Assembly (NCBI RefSeq): GCF_001839655.2 | Contig: NZ_CP056087.1 | Location: 1,240,001-1,304,000, forward strand | Direction: 5' to 3' | From: Pseudomonas argentinensis | Lineage (GTDB): Bacteria; Pseudomonadota; Gammaproteobacteria; Pseudomonadales; Pseudomonadaceae | Length of the DNA: 64,000 nt | Shown here: one piece after another, positions 18,340 to 29,084 of the stretch | Position numbering within the stretch: position 1 is the first letter of the stretch | Layout of the letters: each line of letters starts with the position of its first letter | Translations under genes and position numbers: made by a program | The notes under the pieces: generated by a model | Databases searched by the model: none | Seen by the model: the letters and a program-made list of their open reading frames with translations, nothing else | What the model was told of the DNA's origin: nothing

Positions 18340-21300
18340 TCAAGGGCTGGTAGTGGTTTCCGGGATTACACGCCAGGACTGTCTGCCAATCGAGCCAGGC
18401 CCTGGGCTGACGCCGAGGCATTTGCCATCCGGACCTATCAAACAGGCGCCTGTACCTTCGTTCCCACCTGGGTTATTCACAATAATGAAGCCACCTGCGC
18501 CGCCCGATGTACCGGAAACCACAGAGCCATTATTACTATCCGAAGCGTCCACTTTCCCGTCACCATTAAGGTCGAATACGTTGAATTTCGTACGGCTGCC
18601 AGTGGCGGGGTTCAGTCCGTAGTAAAAGCCGTCTACGCCTGATGCGCAGGGGTCACTGTTCGGTGTACGGGTCGCGACAATAAGTGCTTCACCGAAAACG
18701 ATCATCTTGTCGACGATCCTTTCCCCTCTCAGCGTGTCGCCAACCTTGAGATCCAGAAACCACCCGTACTTTCCGGTGCTTCCCGATGCACCCGTATTCC
18801 AGTTGATTGCGGTTTCACTGATCATGCGTACTGTCTGCGATGTAGTAACTCCGGCATTGGTAAAGGTCGCCGTGGTTGACGAAATACTCTGGGCCTGCAG
18901 ATTCGAGCGAGCGAGAGCAGGCGTGCTGGTTGCGCTTTGTCCAATTGTCTGACGATCCCACACACCATATAGGGTCTGCAACGCCGTGCTTGTCTTGTCA
19001 GTACTCTCGTAATACTTGCCTGTGCCGAAAATGATGATGTAGCCCTGTTTGGACGGGTGTCGCACTACAGAAGGAACTGTCGTTATGGGCTGCACTACGC
19101 CGTCTGCGCTTTTCGCGGTATACAGCGGGGTTCCCCGAAGGATACTCGCATGTTGGCGGCACTGGCTGTTGTACTCTTGTTCAGATTGCTATTAGTCGAG
19201 TCGTACAGATCGAATCGCCACAGGTTGCCGAGTAGGTCTCCGGCGTACGCATAGTCAGCGTTACCGTCACTGTTGTTGTCGACGAGCAAAGGCGTTGAAA
19301 GCCCGTTGGCTGTATTGGCAGTGCCTTGTGCATCAAGCCTTCTGATCAGTGCGCCCGTCTGGATGTTCAGTGAGAACAACACCGCTTTTCCACTGGTTGA
19401 GTTCGGGCTGTCGTATCCGTTGCCGAAGACCGCTGCCCAGGTACCGTTGTGTAGGCGAGCGATGGTTGGAGTACCTATGCCGTAGCCCATGTCACTGGGG
19501 CGACAGGTAGCGATATTTTGCGCCGTACACAGTCCGGTTCCGTCCGCATTCAGCTTGCTGCCGATACTGTCGGTATTGAATTCCCACAGCAGTTTGATTG
19601 CATCTGGGTCGGTTACATCGAGAGCAAATATTTCCCGGCCGCCAGCACCTAGTGTCGCGACCAGCACGGTGCGCCATGCTCCACCAAAGTAAACATCGTC
19701 GACGACAATGGAACCATCTACATAGAACTTATGGTTATCACTGGTTTTGCTGGCATAGTCAGTGGCCGTATAACTTGGCAATTTTGCAATGATTGCAGTA
19801 GGTACGAACGCGAATTTCTCTACGCCAGTAGCCGCATCGAAAGCATGCAGCATGCCGTCGTTGGCACCCACATAAACTTGAGCGCGGCGAGTTTGGGCTT
19901 TGAAGGCAGCGTATGTGCCAGCGCTGCCATCATAGGAGTCTGCCACGTAGCTGAGCTTCTGTGGCTGGGCCACGACTACCGGGCTTGAGCCGACAATGTC
20001 GCCGAGCTTGGGTGCGTTGCTGCGCAAGGTTGCGCAGCCAGTGAGGCTCGAGCAACTTTCGCCCCGAATGACACTTACTCGAGCTGCGCCATAGTTATCG
20101 GTGGTGCCACTGGCGTTTTTGTTGAGCTCTGTCTGCAGATTGACCCCGTTAAACGTTTTATCCGCCAGATTGCTCCAATTGAAGGTCTGCATCTTGGAGG
20201 CGGCAGTGCCTCCTGCCAGATTGATATTACGAGAGGCTGGTATTTTCTCGCTGGCTTTCCAGGCAATCGTCCTAACGCCGGTAGCTGAGACATTTTCTTT
20301 TATCAGGTCGCCAGACCAGTTCTCGATATCGAAGGTCGTTCTGTAAACTGCCTGTGCCGTGGACGTAGAGCCACTCACTGGCTCACGCCCAGCTGCCGGG
20401 CGAGATACCGAAGCATTTCGCTGCGAGAGATCATTGAAGGCCTTGGCCAGTTGATCCTTCAGCGTCAACGCGTTAGTAACCAGGAAATAGTTATCAGGCA
20501 CACCATCCCCTGTGGTATCCCAGTTGGCGGCAGTAGTGCCATATTTGGCCGCGTACCAAAGTGGATCCTTGAGAATCGTAGCCCCGATACCTGTAGCGGT
20601 GAACTGACGATCCGCTGTAGGTGGCAAACCTGTGCACTCGGAGCTGTTTTGGTTGGCGATGCACCAACCTGCCGGTCTGCCGGGTGGAGTGTTAAGGCGA
20701 TAGGAGGTCTGGCCGTCACAGTCACTTCGTTGGCCGCTATTGCTTATACCGTCGCGCAGGTCACATATTTCCAAGTAAAGGCCGTCAGCGTTTGTGCCTG
20801 AAATGGTGTAACCCATATGTTGCTTGGCGCCACCCGCAGCATATTCGGATTTCAGATTTACGTTCAGCTTGCCCGCGTTATCGACCGCCAGAGTATAGAG
20901 CGCAATCGCATCCATATCGAAGTCAGCGCCTTGTTCGCTATCCTCCCAATTGATGCGGAACTCTGCATAAGGGTTGCCATTGTTCACTGTAGGATCGGAA
21001 TTTGTTGGTGAGGTGTTTGCGATCTTCTGAACATAGAAGTCGACCAGTTGGTTGGTAGCCTGGTATTGGTTCGCTGCCGGGTTTTGCACCGACTTCGCAA
21101 ACGGTACAAGCGTGATTTTATTTTCCCCCACCGGGAATTCGATTTTGGGAAATGGCGAGGCCAACGCGACGGCATAGGTCAGCAACGGCTTAGAGCCGCC
21201 AATATTGTTATTGGCTCCAAAACGTGCGACACCTGCCGAGTAATAGGTGCCCTGTTTGCCAGGCTCTTCAGGCGCCAAGCCACGAATGCTGGCTAGTGTG

Positions 21301-23444
21301 TCGATTGTTTTCTGCGTCGGCGCGCTATCCGCGGTGGTGCCGGACTCGCCAATAAATACCGATGTTCCGTGTAGCCCTTCGGTTGCGCCGATTGCATTCG
21401 TTTCAGTGCTGACGTTGAAACTGCTGATAGAGCTGGGATTGCCAGTACCCGTTACCGTGGTAGTCCAATTACTGCCAGGCAATTTCCAGTCATAGTTAGG
21501 ATTGATGTCGCTGAGCACTGTCATTGCCGGAACAGAACAGCTCGGGCGGCCAGCACCTGTAGGGGCTGCGGCATACGGCGGAACCCAATCGGGTTTGGCA
21601 AGACCAAGGCTGGAGTCAGGCGTCGTACCCGAATAGTCATATTCGCTGGTGGGCGCAGTTGCTCCAGCAAAATAGCGCATTGCTTCGTACATCATCTCGG
21701 CGGTGGGTGTGCCCCACATATAGCATGGGTCAGCACTGAGATTAGAGGTTGGGTTCATGTTGTAAGTGCAGCGATCAGTATTGTACTCATAACTGTTGTA
21801 ATTGAAGCCATACGTGCGCAGGCGGTTGATATTGTCGACAATGCCGCTGACGTTGGTGCTGGCTGTCCCGCAGTTTCCGTTCAGGCAAAACTGACCGGTG
21901 CTGGTGGTTAATTCACGTGCGAAACTCTGTACGTTCGTTCTGAGAGTGCCACCGTTAAAGTGCTGCTTGTAAGAGCCCGTCAATAGACCGAACAGCATTC
22001 TTTCTGTCTGGCCATAGTCGTGAAGAATACCGGTTGGCTTGTAGTTGCCATTGGTATATATAGCGCAGTTTGATTCCCGTAGTGCTGCCCTGGATGTGGT
22101 GGTTGATCCTGATCTTGTGTCGTTAGGGCAGGTGAGCACCTGAATGTTGTAGTCTGTACGTGTCGAGGCATCGGCGGTTTCTCCAGGAACTTGCCAGTAT
22201 AAACCCCAGTTATCGCCGCCATCACCTTCCTCATGGCGGAAGGTGATATCGTAGACTCCTGCGTTCAGTGCAATTGTTTGGGAGCGGGTGTCTGTGCCCG
22301 AGCCGTTGCTCCCATGACCACCGTACCAGCCAAAAGTGCTGGTCCCAATTGTTACATCAACAGCATCGTCGCCATCGATGGAAAATTTATAATTTCCATT
22401 TTTGGGTATAATTATTTTTCCTTCAATTCGCGTGATGTAAAAATCGTGGGTGCATGTTTGGCCGCCGGTGGTTCTCACTCCTGCGAATGGATTATTATTG
22501 GAACCAGTGGTGTAAATTTGATCAATGCTCTTGATTCCGCAGCGGCGCGAGGTTGTCCCGTCATTCGTGAACAAAGAATCCATGCCGGCTTTGTTGTTTG
22601 GGTGTGTGCCGTTTGCTTTTGCCCACGTTGTAATCTGCAGGTTTGAGAGGTTAGCAGCAGGAACAAGTGCCCAGCCGTTTTTAGGTCCGGCATTGAGACA
22701 GGTAATTCTTGAGCCTCCGGCATTAACGCATTCATCACCAGCCACCGGACGTTCGATAGACACCCAGTTCCATGCTCGAAGCGGCGTGTTAGTCATTACT
22801 CGCAGCTTTGGTATAGCGTTATCAGATAAGGAGGCAGCGGCAATAAGATGCCGGTAGCCTGTGCTCGGGGCTGATAAAGGCGCGAAATCACTTATGTTAT
22901 AGCCATCGACAGCCTGACTCGTGTATTCCTTTCCCCAGGTATGGGCATCCTGAGGAATGAATGCGCCTTGAAGTACAGTCTCGGATGCGCTATCAGTGCT
23001 TCGATAGCCACCGTAGAGGACCTTCCGAAGAGCGTCCATACGGGACGTGGCCAAGTAGTTGAGGAAGTCTCCACTCCAAGCGTTGGAGCATTGTTTACCT
23101 GTCGCACCGGTGCCTGTTGATACAGGTTCGAATCTGCTGTTCTGATAGGTATAACAGACTTTGGAATTGAAGTAGCCGTAATAGTCTATTACTGAGGTTG
23201 TGACGTTGTTGACGGTTTTGGTTCGATAGCCCTTGTAGCCGATGTCGATAACGCCATCACCATCCAGATCCGAACTATCGTTATAGGCTTCATAGTAGAG
23301 TTTGTGATCACGTCCCATGACAAGCATGTTAAGCGGTGGTACGGACGCGCTGACGAAAATCGGGCTCTGCGCGGGTGCAGCGAGTATATTCGCTGAAAAC
23401 AAAGAGACGCCCAGAGCAAGGCTGGCGATAAGTGTGTTGTTCAT
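18340..23444 (-). pseudogene. pilY1: pilY1, type IV pilus tip adhesin, interrupted by one frameshift
   Basis: The large pilus tip/biogenesis protein, about 1,700 aa if the frame is restored. The ATG at 23444 gives a signal peptide ending ILAA. The first frame stops at 19095, after MRVSFGEPRC; the other frame continues homology as GTPLYTAKSADGVVQPIT. The switch falls at a run of four C (plus strand 19133-19136); one added base would mend it. Features: a DLDGDGVID calcium-type loop (residues 59-67), a PA14-like domain (about 337-422), the C-terminal PilC/PilY1 beta-propeller with DNNSDGNAD, and after the shift DLNGDGKVD. Typical PilY1 is about 1,160 aa, so this is a long form. Whether the shift is real, reversible or a sequencing error is open. 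Confidence 0.85.
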
Positions 23445-23457
23445 GGGGTGCTCCGGG

Positions 23458-24021
23458 TTAGTCGGTATAAAGGCGGACGACAACCGACCGCAGGCAAATG
23501 ACATCTATCGTGCAGCTTGCGGCTGCACTCGAAGCGCTGGAATTGTAGGCTTGGCTGTTTATTTCATAGTATTTGGCCGTGACCCCGCCGCCGCTTCTGC
23601 TCCCGCTTGCTGCGCCATAGGTTGGGTCGATAGCCTGGCTCTCTGCAGCGCCTGCGCCGGTATCTCTGATATACCAGTGCACATTTCTGGACATTGCTGT
23701 CGCACCATCCACCCCGCTATAGGCATGTGCAGTGCTGAAGTCAGTGGTGTAAGTAGTCGCTACACCTTTGATACAGGGGATACTGCCGCACGAGTCCAGT
23801 GGGCTGGCGGATAGTGCGATGCGCCGCTCACCTTCACGCAGCCCCGCCTCGGCCGCGTTGAACAAGCGTTTGCTTTCGATGGTATTGGCAGTTATGCGTG
23901 CCTCCAATGTCGACTCACGCATGCTCGAGATGGCTAAAGCCGTGATGATCAGCAGTAGAATCAAGGCAATGAACAGCGCAGCGCCCCGCTGTTGTCTGGC
24001 TTTAAAGTGATAGCGGCTCAT
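23458..24021 (-). CDS. pilX: Type IV minor pilin PilX
   Basis: A 187-aa prepilin with leader ending at Gly13, followed by a hydrophobic helix AALFIALILLLIITALAIS. There is no Glu at +5, as is usual for the PilX/GspK-like tip subunit. The downstream RxxLFNAAEAGLREGE block is typical of PilX. Its start overlaps the pilW stop by 4 bp, so translation is coupled. It should cap the pilus with PilV, PilW and PilY1. Confidence 0.92.
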   Translation of the reverse strand: MSRYHFKARQQRGAALFIALILLLIITALAISSMRESTLEARITANTIESKRLFNAAEAGLREGERRIALSASPLDSCGSIPCIKGVATTYTTDFSTAHAYSGVDGATAMSRNVHWYIRDTGAGAAESQAIDPTYGAASGSRSGGGVTAKYYEINSQAYNSSASSAAASCTIDVICLRSVVVRLYTD

Positions 24022-24803
24022 GGCATCTGATTCCGTAGCATTACCGTATTCCTGATGATCTGGTACGCACGCCCATTAGTGGGGGTGTTTGCCTCAGAGC
24101 CATACCATTCTTTGTAGGTTTTGAACGCTGCATCTTGGCTGATGTTTTCCAGCGATGTATTCATCAATGCCGAGTACCGCACTGTGCGAATGGACTCGCT
24201 GGCAGCTGGCTCTGCCTTGTAGCTACTTATTGTTCTGCTGCCTGCGGCGCTAACACCATAGTCAAAGCGAAAATCTTCTATACCTTCGATAAGAGTGCCG
24301 CTTTGTGCAGTATCGGATGCACTGCTACTGCAAATTAATTGACGAGCATTATTAATGCTGAGCTTCTCAACGAAAGATACCGCCGGGGTTGTGTAGGGGG
24401 TGACGATAACACTCGCGTTTGCAGGGCGACCATTACCTAAACAGTCAACCTCTGCTGGGTCTCTCGGCTGGAATCTAATACAGATGGTTTTTGCGTCAAC
24501 CCGCTTTATGACTTCTCCAACGTTGAATGCGCATCCGGTAGGCGTGTCCGTCAATGCAGGGAATGCCGTATCCATGCTATCCGTTGGCTCACGGCGATAC
24601 CCTGTTTTTGCCAAGTGCTGTTCAAGTATCTGCATCGTGAACCGGCCGTTTTCCTGGTTCTCGGCCTGGCCTTGTTGAAACAGGTAGTTTTTCTTGTTAT
24701 CGATGTAAATCTGGGTCACGCCGAGAATGAGAAAGCTACTGATCGCCATGGCGACCATCAGCTCGATCAAGGACAAACCTGCCTGCTGTTTCTTGTTCAT
24801 CAT
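24018..24803 (-). CDS. pilW: Type IV minor pilin PilW
   Basis: A 261-aa prepilin: short leader ending at Gly9, then LSLIELMVAMAISSFLILG with Glu at +5. The length and the ENGRFTMQILEQHLAKTGYR stretch fit PilW. It sits between pilV (6 bp upstream) and pilX (overlap). It is part of the minor pilin tip complex. Confidence 0.93.
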   Translation of the reverse strand: MMNKKQQAGLSLIELMVAMAISSFLILGVTQIYIDNKKNYLFQQGQAENQENGRFTMQILEQHLAKTGYRREPTDSMDTAFPALTDTPTGCAFNVGEVIKRVDAKTICIRFQPRDPAEVDCLGNGRPANASVIVTPYTTPAVSFVEKLSINNARQLICSSSASDTAQSGTLIEGIEDFRFDYGVSAAGSRTISSYKAEPAASESIRTVRYSALMNTSLENISQDAAFKTYKEWYGSEANTPTNGRAYQIIRNTVMLRNQMP

Positions 24804-24809
24804 CTGCCT

Positions 24810-25358
24810 CTAGAGCTCGCTGCGCAGCCGGTAACGGCAGATTGTCAGATCGGAGTCGGATGCAGCATTGCTATCGAGGCATTCGCCGCTTTTGACTTTC
24901 CAAGCCAGCTGAATCTCTATCGCCGATCCATTCGAGCTGCAGGTGCCAACCGCAGCCGAGCGGCAAACATAGAACTCACTGTTGAGAATATCGCTAGCCC
25001 CTGGAAGTCGCCTGGCTGCCTCTCTGGCCCAACAGGCCAGTTGCCGCGATGCGATTGTCGAGGTCGTAGCGCAGTTCGCATCCGTTACTGCACCGAAGTC
25101 CGCGCCCTTGGCCTTGTAATAGCCTGAAGTGGACTTGGGCAGGCCGTTGGCGCCAAGGGTCTCATTGAGGTTGGCTCGCATAAGCTCCAGCAGATCATCG
25201 GCCAGCATTGCGGCTGTGTTTCTCTGCACGGAGTCTTGCGTATAGCCGATGGCACGCCCCTGCAAGGCAATCATGCCAAGGATGCCGATGGTGATGAGAA
25301 GGAAGGTGACCAACACTTCGATCATGCTAAAGCCGGTCTGGCGCCTGCGGTTCTTCAT
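24810..25358 (-). CDS. pilV: Type IV minor pilin PilV
   Basis: A 182-aa prepilin with leader ending at Gly9, FSMIEVLVTFLLITIGILGM, and Glu at +5. The block ADDLLELMRANL is typical of PilV. Its start overlaps the fimU stop by 4 bp (ATGA-type). It forms the tip complex with PilW, PilX and PilY1. Confidence 0.92.
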   Translation of the reverse strand: MKNRRRQTGFSMIEVLVTFLLITIGILGMIALQGRAIGYTQDSVQRNTAAMLADDLLELMRANLNETLGANGLPKSTSGYYKAKGADFGAVTDANCATTSTIASRQLACWAREAARRLPGASDILNSEFYVCRSAAVGTCSSNGSAIEIQLAWKVKSGECLDSNAASDSDLTICRYRLRSEL

Positions 25359-25846
25359 GATGTGCAGCTCGTTAATGCGACTGTGTTATTCGCCGCGGTC
25401 TTGCCACGCTGTGAGAGGCGGCTGGAGCCTGTTATGGCGACGGCTACCTCATAACCATTGGCAAAGTCGGTGCCGCTGCAGAGCGTAAACTTCGCCGCAG
25501 CCGATGCCGTGCCGTCGGGTCTGAACGCCACGCTCGTCGGGTTCGCCGAAACGTTCACGGTGTTGGCGGTGAACGAGCGCAGCGTCGTCGTGGTATTGCC
25601 GCTGGTAATACTTGCTGCCCAGACGCCTTGCGTATTGCTGAACGTTACGATGGTGCGGCGCGTCACCGCTTCGCTACGCGCGTAGGCCAGCAAGCTTTGC
25701 AGCTCGGCACTGTCCCCCTGAACACGGTTGTTCTTAATCAGGGATGAAAAACTGGGCAGTGCGATTGCAGCGAAAATACCCAATAGGGCAACCACGACCA
25801 TGAGCTCAATGAGCGTAAAGCCCAGTTGATGGCGATATTTCGGCAT
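25355..25846 (-). CDS. fimU: Type IV minor pilin FimU
   Basis: A 163-aa GspH/FimT-domain prepilin with leader ending at Gly9, FTLIELMVVVALLGIFAAI, and Glu at +5. AYARSEAVTRR is the conserved GspH-type helix. FimU is thought to join the PilVWX-Y1 tip complex to the PilE/PilA shaft. It lies 119 bp after fimT and is translationally coupled to pilV. Confidence 0.9.
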   Translation of the reverse strand: MPKYRHQLGFTLIELMVVVALLGIFAAIALPSFSSLIKNNRVQGDSAELQSLLAYARSEAVTRRTIVTFSNTQGVWAASITSGNTTTTLRSFTANTVNVSANPTSVAFRPDGTASAAAKFTLCSGTDFANGYEVAVAITGSSRLSQRGKTAANNTVALTSCTS

Positions 25847-25965
25847 GAAAAGATTCCCGAATCCTGAGCCTGCATTTTCGCTTTGCTGCTGAGGGCTTGT
25901 CTTAATCCCGTAGACAGACGGATATCCGAAGTGGATGACCGGTTTATAGAGATAGGGCGGGTCGC

Positions 25966-26472
25966 TCAGGACGACTCGGCTATGCAGCAGGCATTGCCTT
26001 CGCTAGGCCTGGCCTGGCGAACACGGCCCTGACGATTTAGGACTAGGTGCCAGCTCGCTATCCCCCCATCACACAATGCGAAGCGCCCGTTACTGGTCGG
26101 ACTGGTGCCATTCGGATGATAGGTAATAGATTTATCCTGCCTGCTCCAACAGAGGTTTTTTCTTGTGTTCAGCTGGTGCCAGTGTAGCGGCGCATCGTCT
26201 GCACTCTTCAGTACCAGCCAATTGCTGCTCCAATCACCATCGCAAATAATCCCGTCCGAGGAACCGCATAGTATGTAGGGGCGATTATTAGTGACGGCAT
26301 GCATCCTGGTTTGAGATAGATGCGAAAGAAGCAAATTACGCAGTGCTTCGTCTTGATTTTTTTGAATGATGCTGCGTAATTCCGGAATTGCTAGGCTCAC
26401 TACAATGCTGAGTACTGTCAGAGTGACCAGCAGATCCACTAACCCTACAGCTTTCTGTTGATCTCTATTCAT
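25966..26472 (-). CDS. fimT: FimT-like minor pilin (GspH family) with atypical cleavage region
   Basis: A 168-aa prepilin, first gene of the minor pilin cluster. The leader ends at Gly10, followed by LVDLLVTLTVLSIVVSLAIP. The Glu normally at +5 is missing; the only acid nearby is Asp at +3. The later block LLSHLSQTRMHAVTNNRPYILC and several Cys fit GspH/FimT proteins. FimT proteins bind DNA during natural transformation in some bacteria; whether this one does is unknown. It diverges from thiO. Confidence 0.82.
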   Translation of the reverse strand: MNRDQQKAVGLVDLLVTLTVLSIVVSLAIPELRSIIQKNQDEALRNLLLSHLSQTRMHAVTNNRPYILCGSSDGIICDGDWSSNWLVLKSADDAPLHWHQLNTRKNLCWSRQDKSITYHPNGTSPTSNGRFALCDGGIASWHLVLNRQGRVRQARPSEGNACCIAESS

Positions 26473-26567
26473 GATGCACCTCCCTATGCGCGTATCATTA
26501 GCGGCCTTCCTGGCTGCTTTTTCTGTTTACACCCTCAGGTGTCACTGTCAAGGCATGCCGTCAGGCG

Positions 26568-27677
26568 ATGGGGTGGGTTGTGCGTACGGATGTAATCGTT
26601 ATCGGCGGTGGGATCATCGGGTTGTTATCGGCGTATCTGCTGGCGGGCGCGGGCAAGCGGGTCACGCTGGTGGATCGCGGGCCGGTCGGGGGAGAGGCGT
26701 CCTGGGCGGGGGGCGGAATTGTTTCGCCGCTTTACCCGTGGCGCTATAGCCAGGCGGTAACGGCCCTGGCGCACTGGTCGCAGGATTACTATCCGGGCTT
26801 TGGCGAGCGCCTGCTGGCGACCACTGGCATTGATCCCGAAGTGCATGTCACAGGGCTGTACTGGCTGGATCTGGACGACCAGGCCGAAGCGCTGGCCTGG
26901 GCGCAACGAGCGAGGCGGCCGCTGCATGAGGTGCCTGTCGAGTCCGCCTATGCCCAGGTCCCTGTACTGGGTGAAGGATTCGAGCGCGCCATTTATATGC
27001 CCGGCGTGGCCAATGTGCGTAACCCGCGGCTGGTCAAGGCGCTGCGAGCCGCCCTGCAGAATTTGCCGAACGTTACGCTGCTTGAACACAGCCCGGTGTT
27101 GCAGTTTGTCCGTGATGACGAGCGCATAATCGGGGTTCGTACCGCTGAGGGCGAGATGCTGGCCGAGCAGGTGGTTGTCGCTGCTGGAGCCTGGAGCGGG
27201 GAGGTTCTGCAGAGCCTCGGGCTGGCGCTGCCCGTGGAGCCGGTCAAGGGGCAGATGATCCTGTTCAAGTGCGCCGAAGACTTCCTGCCGAGCATGGTAC
27301 TGGCTGGCGGGCGTTATGCGATTCCGCGGCGCGACGGGCACATCCTGGTGGGCAGTACGCTGGAGCATGCCGGCTTCGACAAGACACCAACCGATGAGGC
27401 GTTGGCCAGCCTGCGGGCTTCTGCCGAGACGCTGCTACCGGCGTTGCGCGATGCCGAGGTGGTGGGCCACTGGGCCGGACTGCGCCCCGGCTCCCCCGAG
27501 GGCATTCCGTTTATTGGTGAGGTGCCGAAGCATCCGGGCTTGTGGCTGAATTGCGGGCATTACCGCAATGGGCTGGTGCTGGCGCCGGCATCCTGCCAGT
27601 TGCTGGCGGATCTGATGTTGGGACGCGAGCCGATCATCGACCCGGCACCGTACTCACCGGCGGGGCGCTTGCAGTAA
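26568..27677 (+). CDS. thiO: Glycine/D-amino-acid oxidase, ThiO type
   Basis: A 369-aa FAD-dependent oxidoreductase of the DAO family with the dinucleotide-binding motif VIGGGIIGLLSAYLL at the N-terminus and the C-terminal HWAGLRPGSPEGIPFIG block. ThiO oxidises glycine to the imine used for the thiazole ring of thiamine. It normally lies between the pilSR genes and fimT in pseudomonads, as here. The start is uncertain: the ATG at 26568 has only a weak AGGCG nearby, and a GTG at 26580 is possible. Confidence 0.85.
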   Translation: MGWVVRTDVIVIGGGIIGLLSAYLLAGAGKRVTLVDRGPVGGEASWAGGGIVSPLYPWRYSQAVTALAHWSQDYYPGFGERLLATTGIDPEVHVTGLYWLDLDDQAEALAWAQRARRPLHEVPVESAYAQVPVLGEGFERAIYMPGVANVRNPRLVKALRAALQNLPNVTLLEHSPVLQFVRDDERIIGVRTAEGEMLAEQVVVAAGAWSGEVLQSLGLALPVEPVKGQMILFKCAEDFLPSMVLAGGRYAIPRRDGHILVGSTLEHAGFDKTPTDEALASLRASAETLLPALRDAEVVGHWAGLRPGSPEGIPFIGEVPKHPGLWLNCGHYRNGLVLAPASCQLLADLMLGREPIIDPAPYSPAGRLQ

Positions 27678-27738
27678 GGGGCGAACTGCCAGATCGCAAG
27701 CACCTGGGTATCGCTTCGCTCAACCGCAGGCTACGGTC

Positions 27739-29076
27739 TCAGTCGATGCCCAGTTTCTTGAGGCGATAGCGCATCGAGCGGAAGCTCAGGCCCAGGCGCT
27801 GCGCTGCTGCCGTGCGGTTCCAGCGGGTTTCTTCCAGGGCCTGCATGATCAGCTTGCGTTCGACGTCTTCCAGGTAATCCTCGATATTGTCGATCTGCGC
27901 CAGGCTGGCGTCGCCGTTCTCACCAGCCGGCGCGGCGTCCGCCAGGCGCAGGTCGTTGGCGCAGATCACGTCGCCTTCGCACAGGGTGTAGGCGCGCTCC
28001 AGCATGTTTTCCAATTCGCGCACGTTGCCGGGGAAGCGGTAGCTCTTGAGCTTCTCCAGCGCCGGGCCGTCGAGCTTGACCGGTGGCAGGCCGATGCCTT
28101 CGTTGAGGCGCTTGAGCATCACGTCGGCCAGCAGGGGAATGTCCTCGCGGCGCTCGCGCAGCGGCGGTACGCGCAGCTCGATGACGTTGAGGCGGTAGTA
28201 GAGATCCTGGCGGAAGCGGCCGGCCGCCACTTCGGCGGCCAGGTCCTTGTGGGTGGCGCAGAGGATGCGGGTGTCGACCACCACTTCCTGCTGGCCGCCA
28301 ACGGCGCGGATGGCCTTTTCCTGAATGGCGCGCAGCAGCTTGACCTGCATGGTCAGCGGCAGGTCGGCCACTTCATCGAGGAACAGGCTGCCGCCATTGG
28401 CGGCCTGGAACAGGCCCTGTTTGTCTTCGACGGCGCCGGTGAAGCTGCCCTTCTTGTGGCCGAAGAATTCGCTTTCCATCAGCTCGGAGGGAATCGCGCC
28501 GCAGTTGACCGGCACGAAGGCACGCTCGCGGCGCGGGCCCTGTTCGTGGATCAGCCGGGCGACCAGTTCCTTGCCGCTGCCCGACTCCCCGCTGATGTAC
28601 ACCGGCGCCTGGCTGCGCGCGAGCTTCTGGATCTGCCCGCGCAGCGCGCGCATCGGTGGCGACTCGCCCAGCAGGCGGCTGCTGCCCGGTGCTTCGCCTT
28701 CCTCGGCGGCATGCAGGCGCAGGGCGGTGTTCACCAGTTCGCGCAGGCGGCCCAGGTCGACCGGCTTGGTCAGGAAGTCGAAGGCGCCGGCCTTGAGGGC
28801 GTTGATCGCCGTGTCGACGCTGCCGAACGCGGTGATCATCGCCACCGGCGTTTGCGGATGGCGCTGCTGGATATGCTGCACGATGTCCAGGCCGCTGCCG
28901 TCGGGCAGGCGCATGTCGGTCAGGCACAGGTCGAACGGCTCCTTGGCCAGCCACTCGCGTGCTTCCTTGACGTTGCGGGCGCTGCGGGTGTCGAGTTTCA
29001 TGCGCCCGAGGGTGATCTCCAGCAGTTCGCGGATATCGGGTTCGTCGTCGACAATCAGGGCTCTCTGGCGATTCAT
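27739..29076 (-). CDS. pilR: PilR, sigma-54-dependent response regulator for pilin
   Basis: A 445-aa NtrC-type regulator. Receiver domain with phospho-acceptor D54 (CLTDMRLPDG), central AAA+ domain with Walker A GESGSGKE and the sigma-54 contact loop GSFTGA (a Ser variant of GAFTGA), and a Fis-type helix-turn-helix at the end (RTAAAQRLGLSFRSMRYRLKKLG). It activates pilA with RpoN; a matching -24/-12 promoter lies at 60610 in this window. The ATG at 29076 is 8 bp after the pilS stop. Confidence 0.95.
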   Translation of the reverse strand: MNRQRALIVDDEPDIRELLEITLGRMKLDTRSARNVKEAREWLAKEPFDLCLTDMRLPDGSGLDIVQHIQQRHPQTPVAMITAFGSVDTAINALKAGAFDFLTKPVDLGRLRELVNTALRLHAAEEGEAPGSSRLLGESPPMRALRGQIQKLARSQAPVYISGESGSGKELVARLIHEQGPRRERAFVPVNCGAIPSELMESEFFGHKKGSFTGAVEDKQGLFQAANGGSLFLDEVADLPLTMQVKLLRAIQEKAIRAVGGQQEVVVDTRILCATHKDLAAEVAAGRFRQDLYYRLNVIELRVPPLRERREDIPLLADVMLKRLNEGIGLPPVKLDGPALEKLKSYRFPGNVRELENMLERAYTLCEGDVICANDLRLADAAPAGENGDASLAQIDNIEDYLEDVERKLIMQALEETRWNRTAAAQRLGLSFRSMRYRLKKLGID

Positions 29077-29084
29077 CAGGTCGT

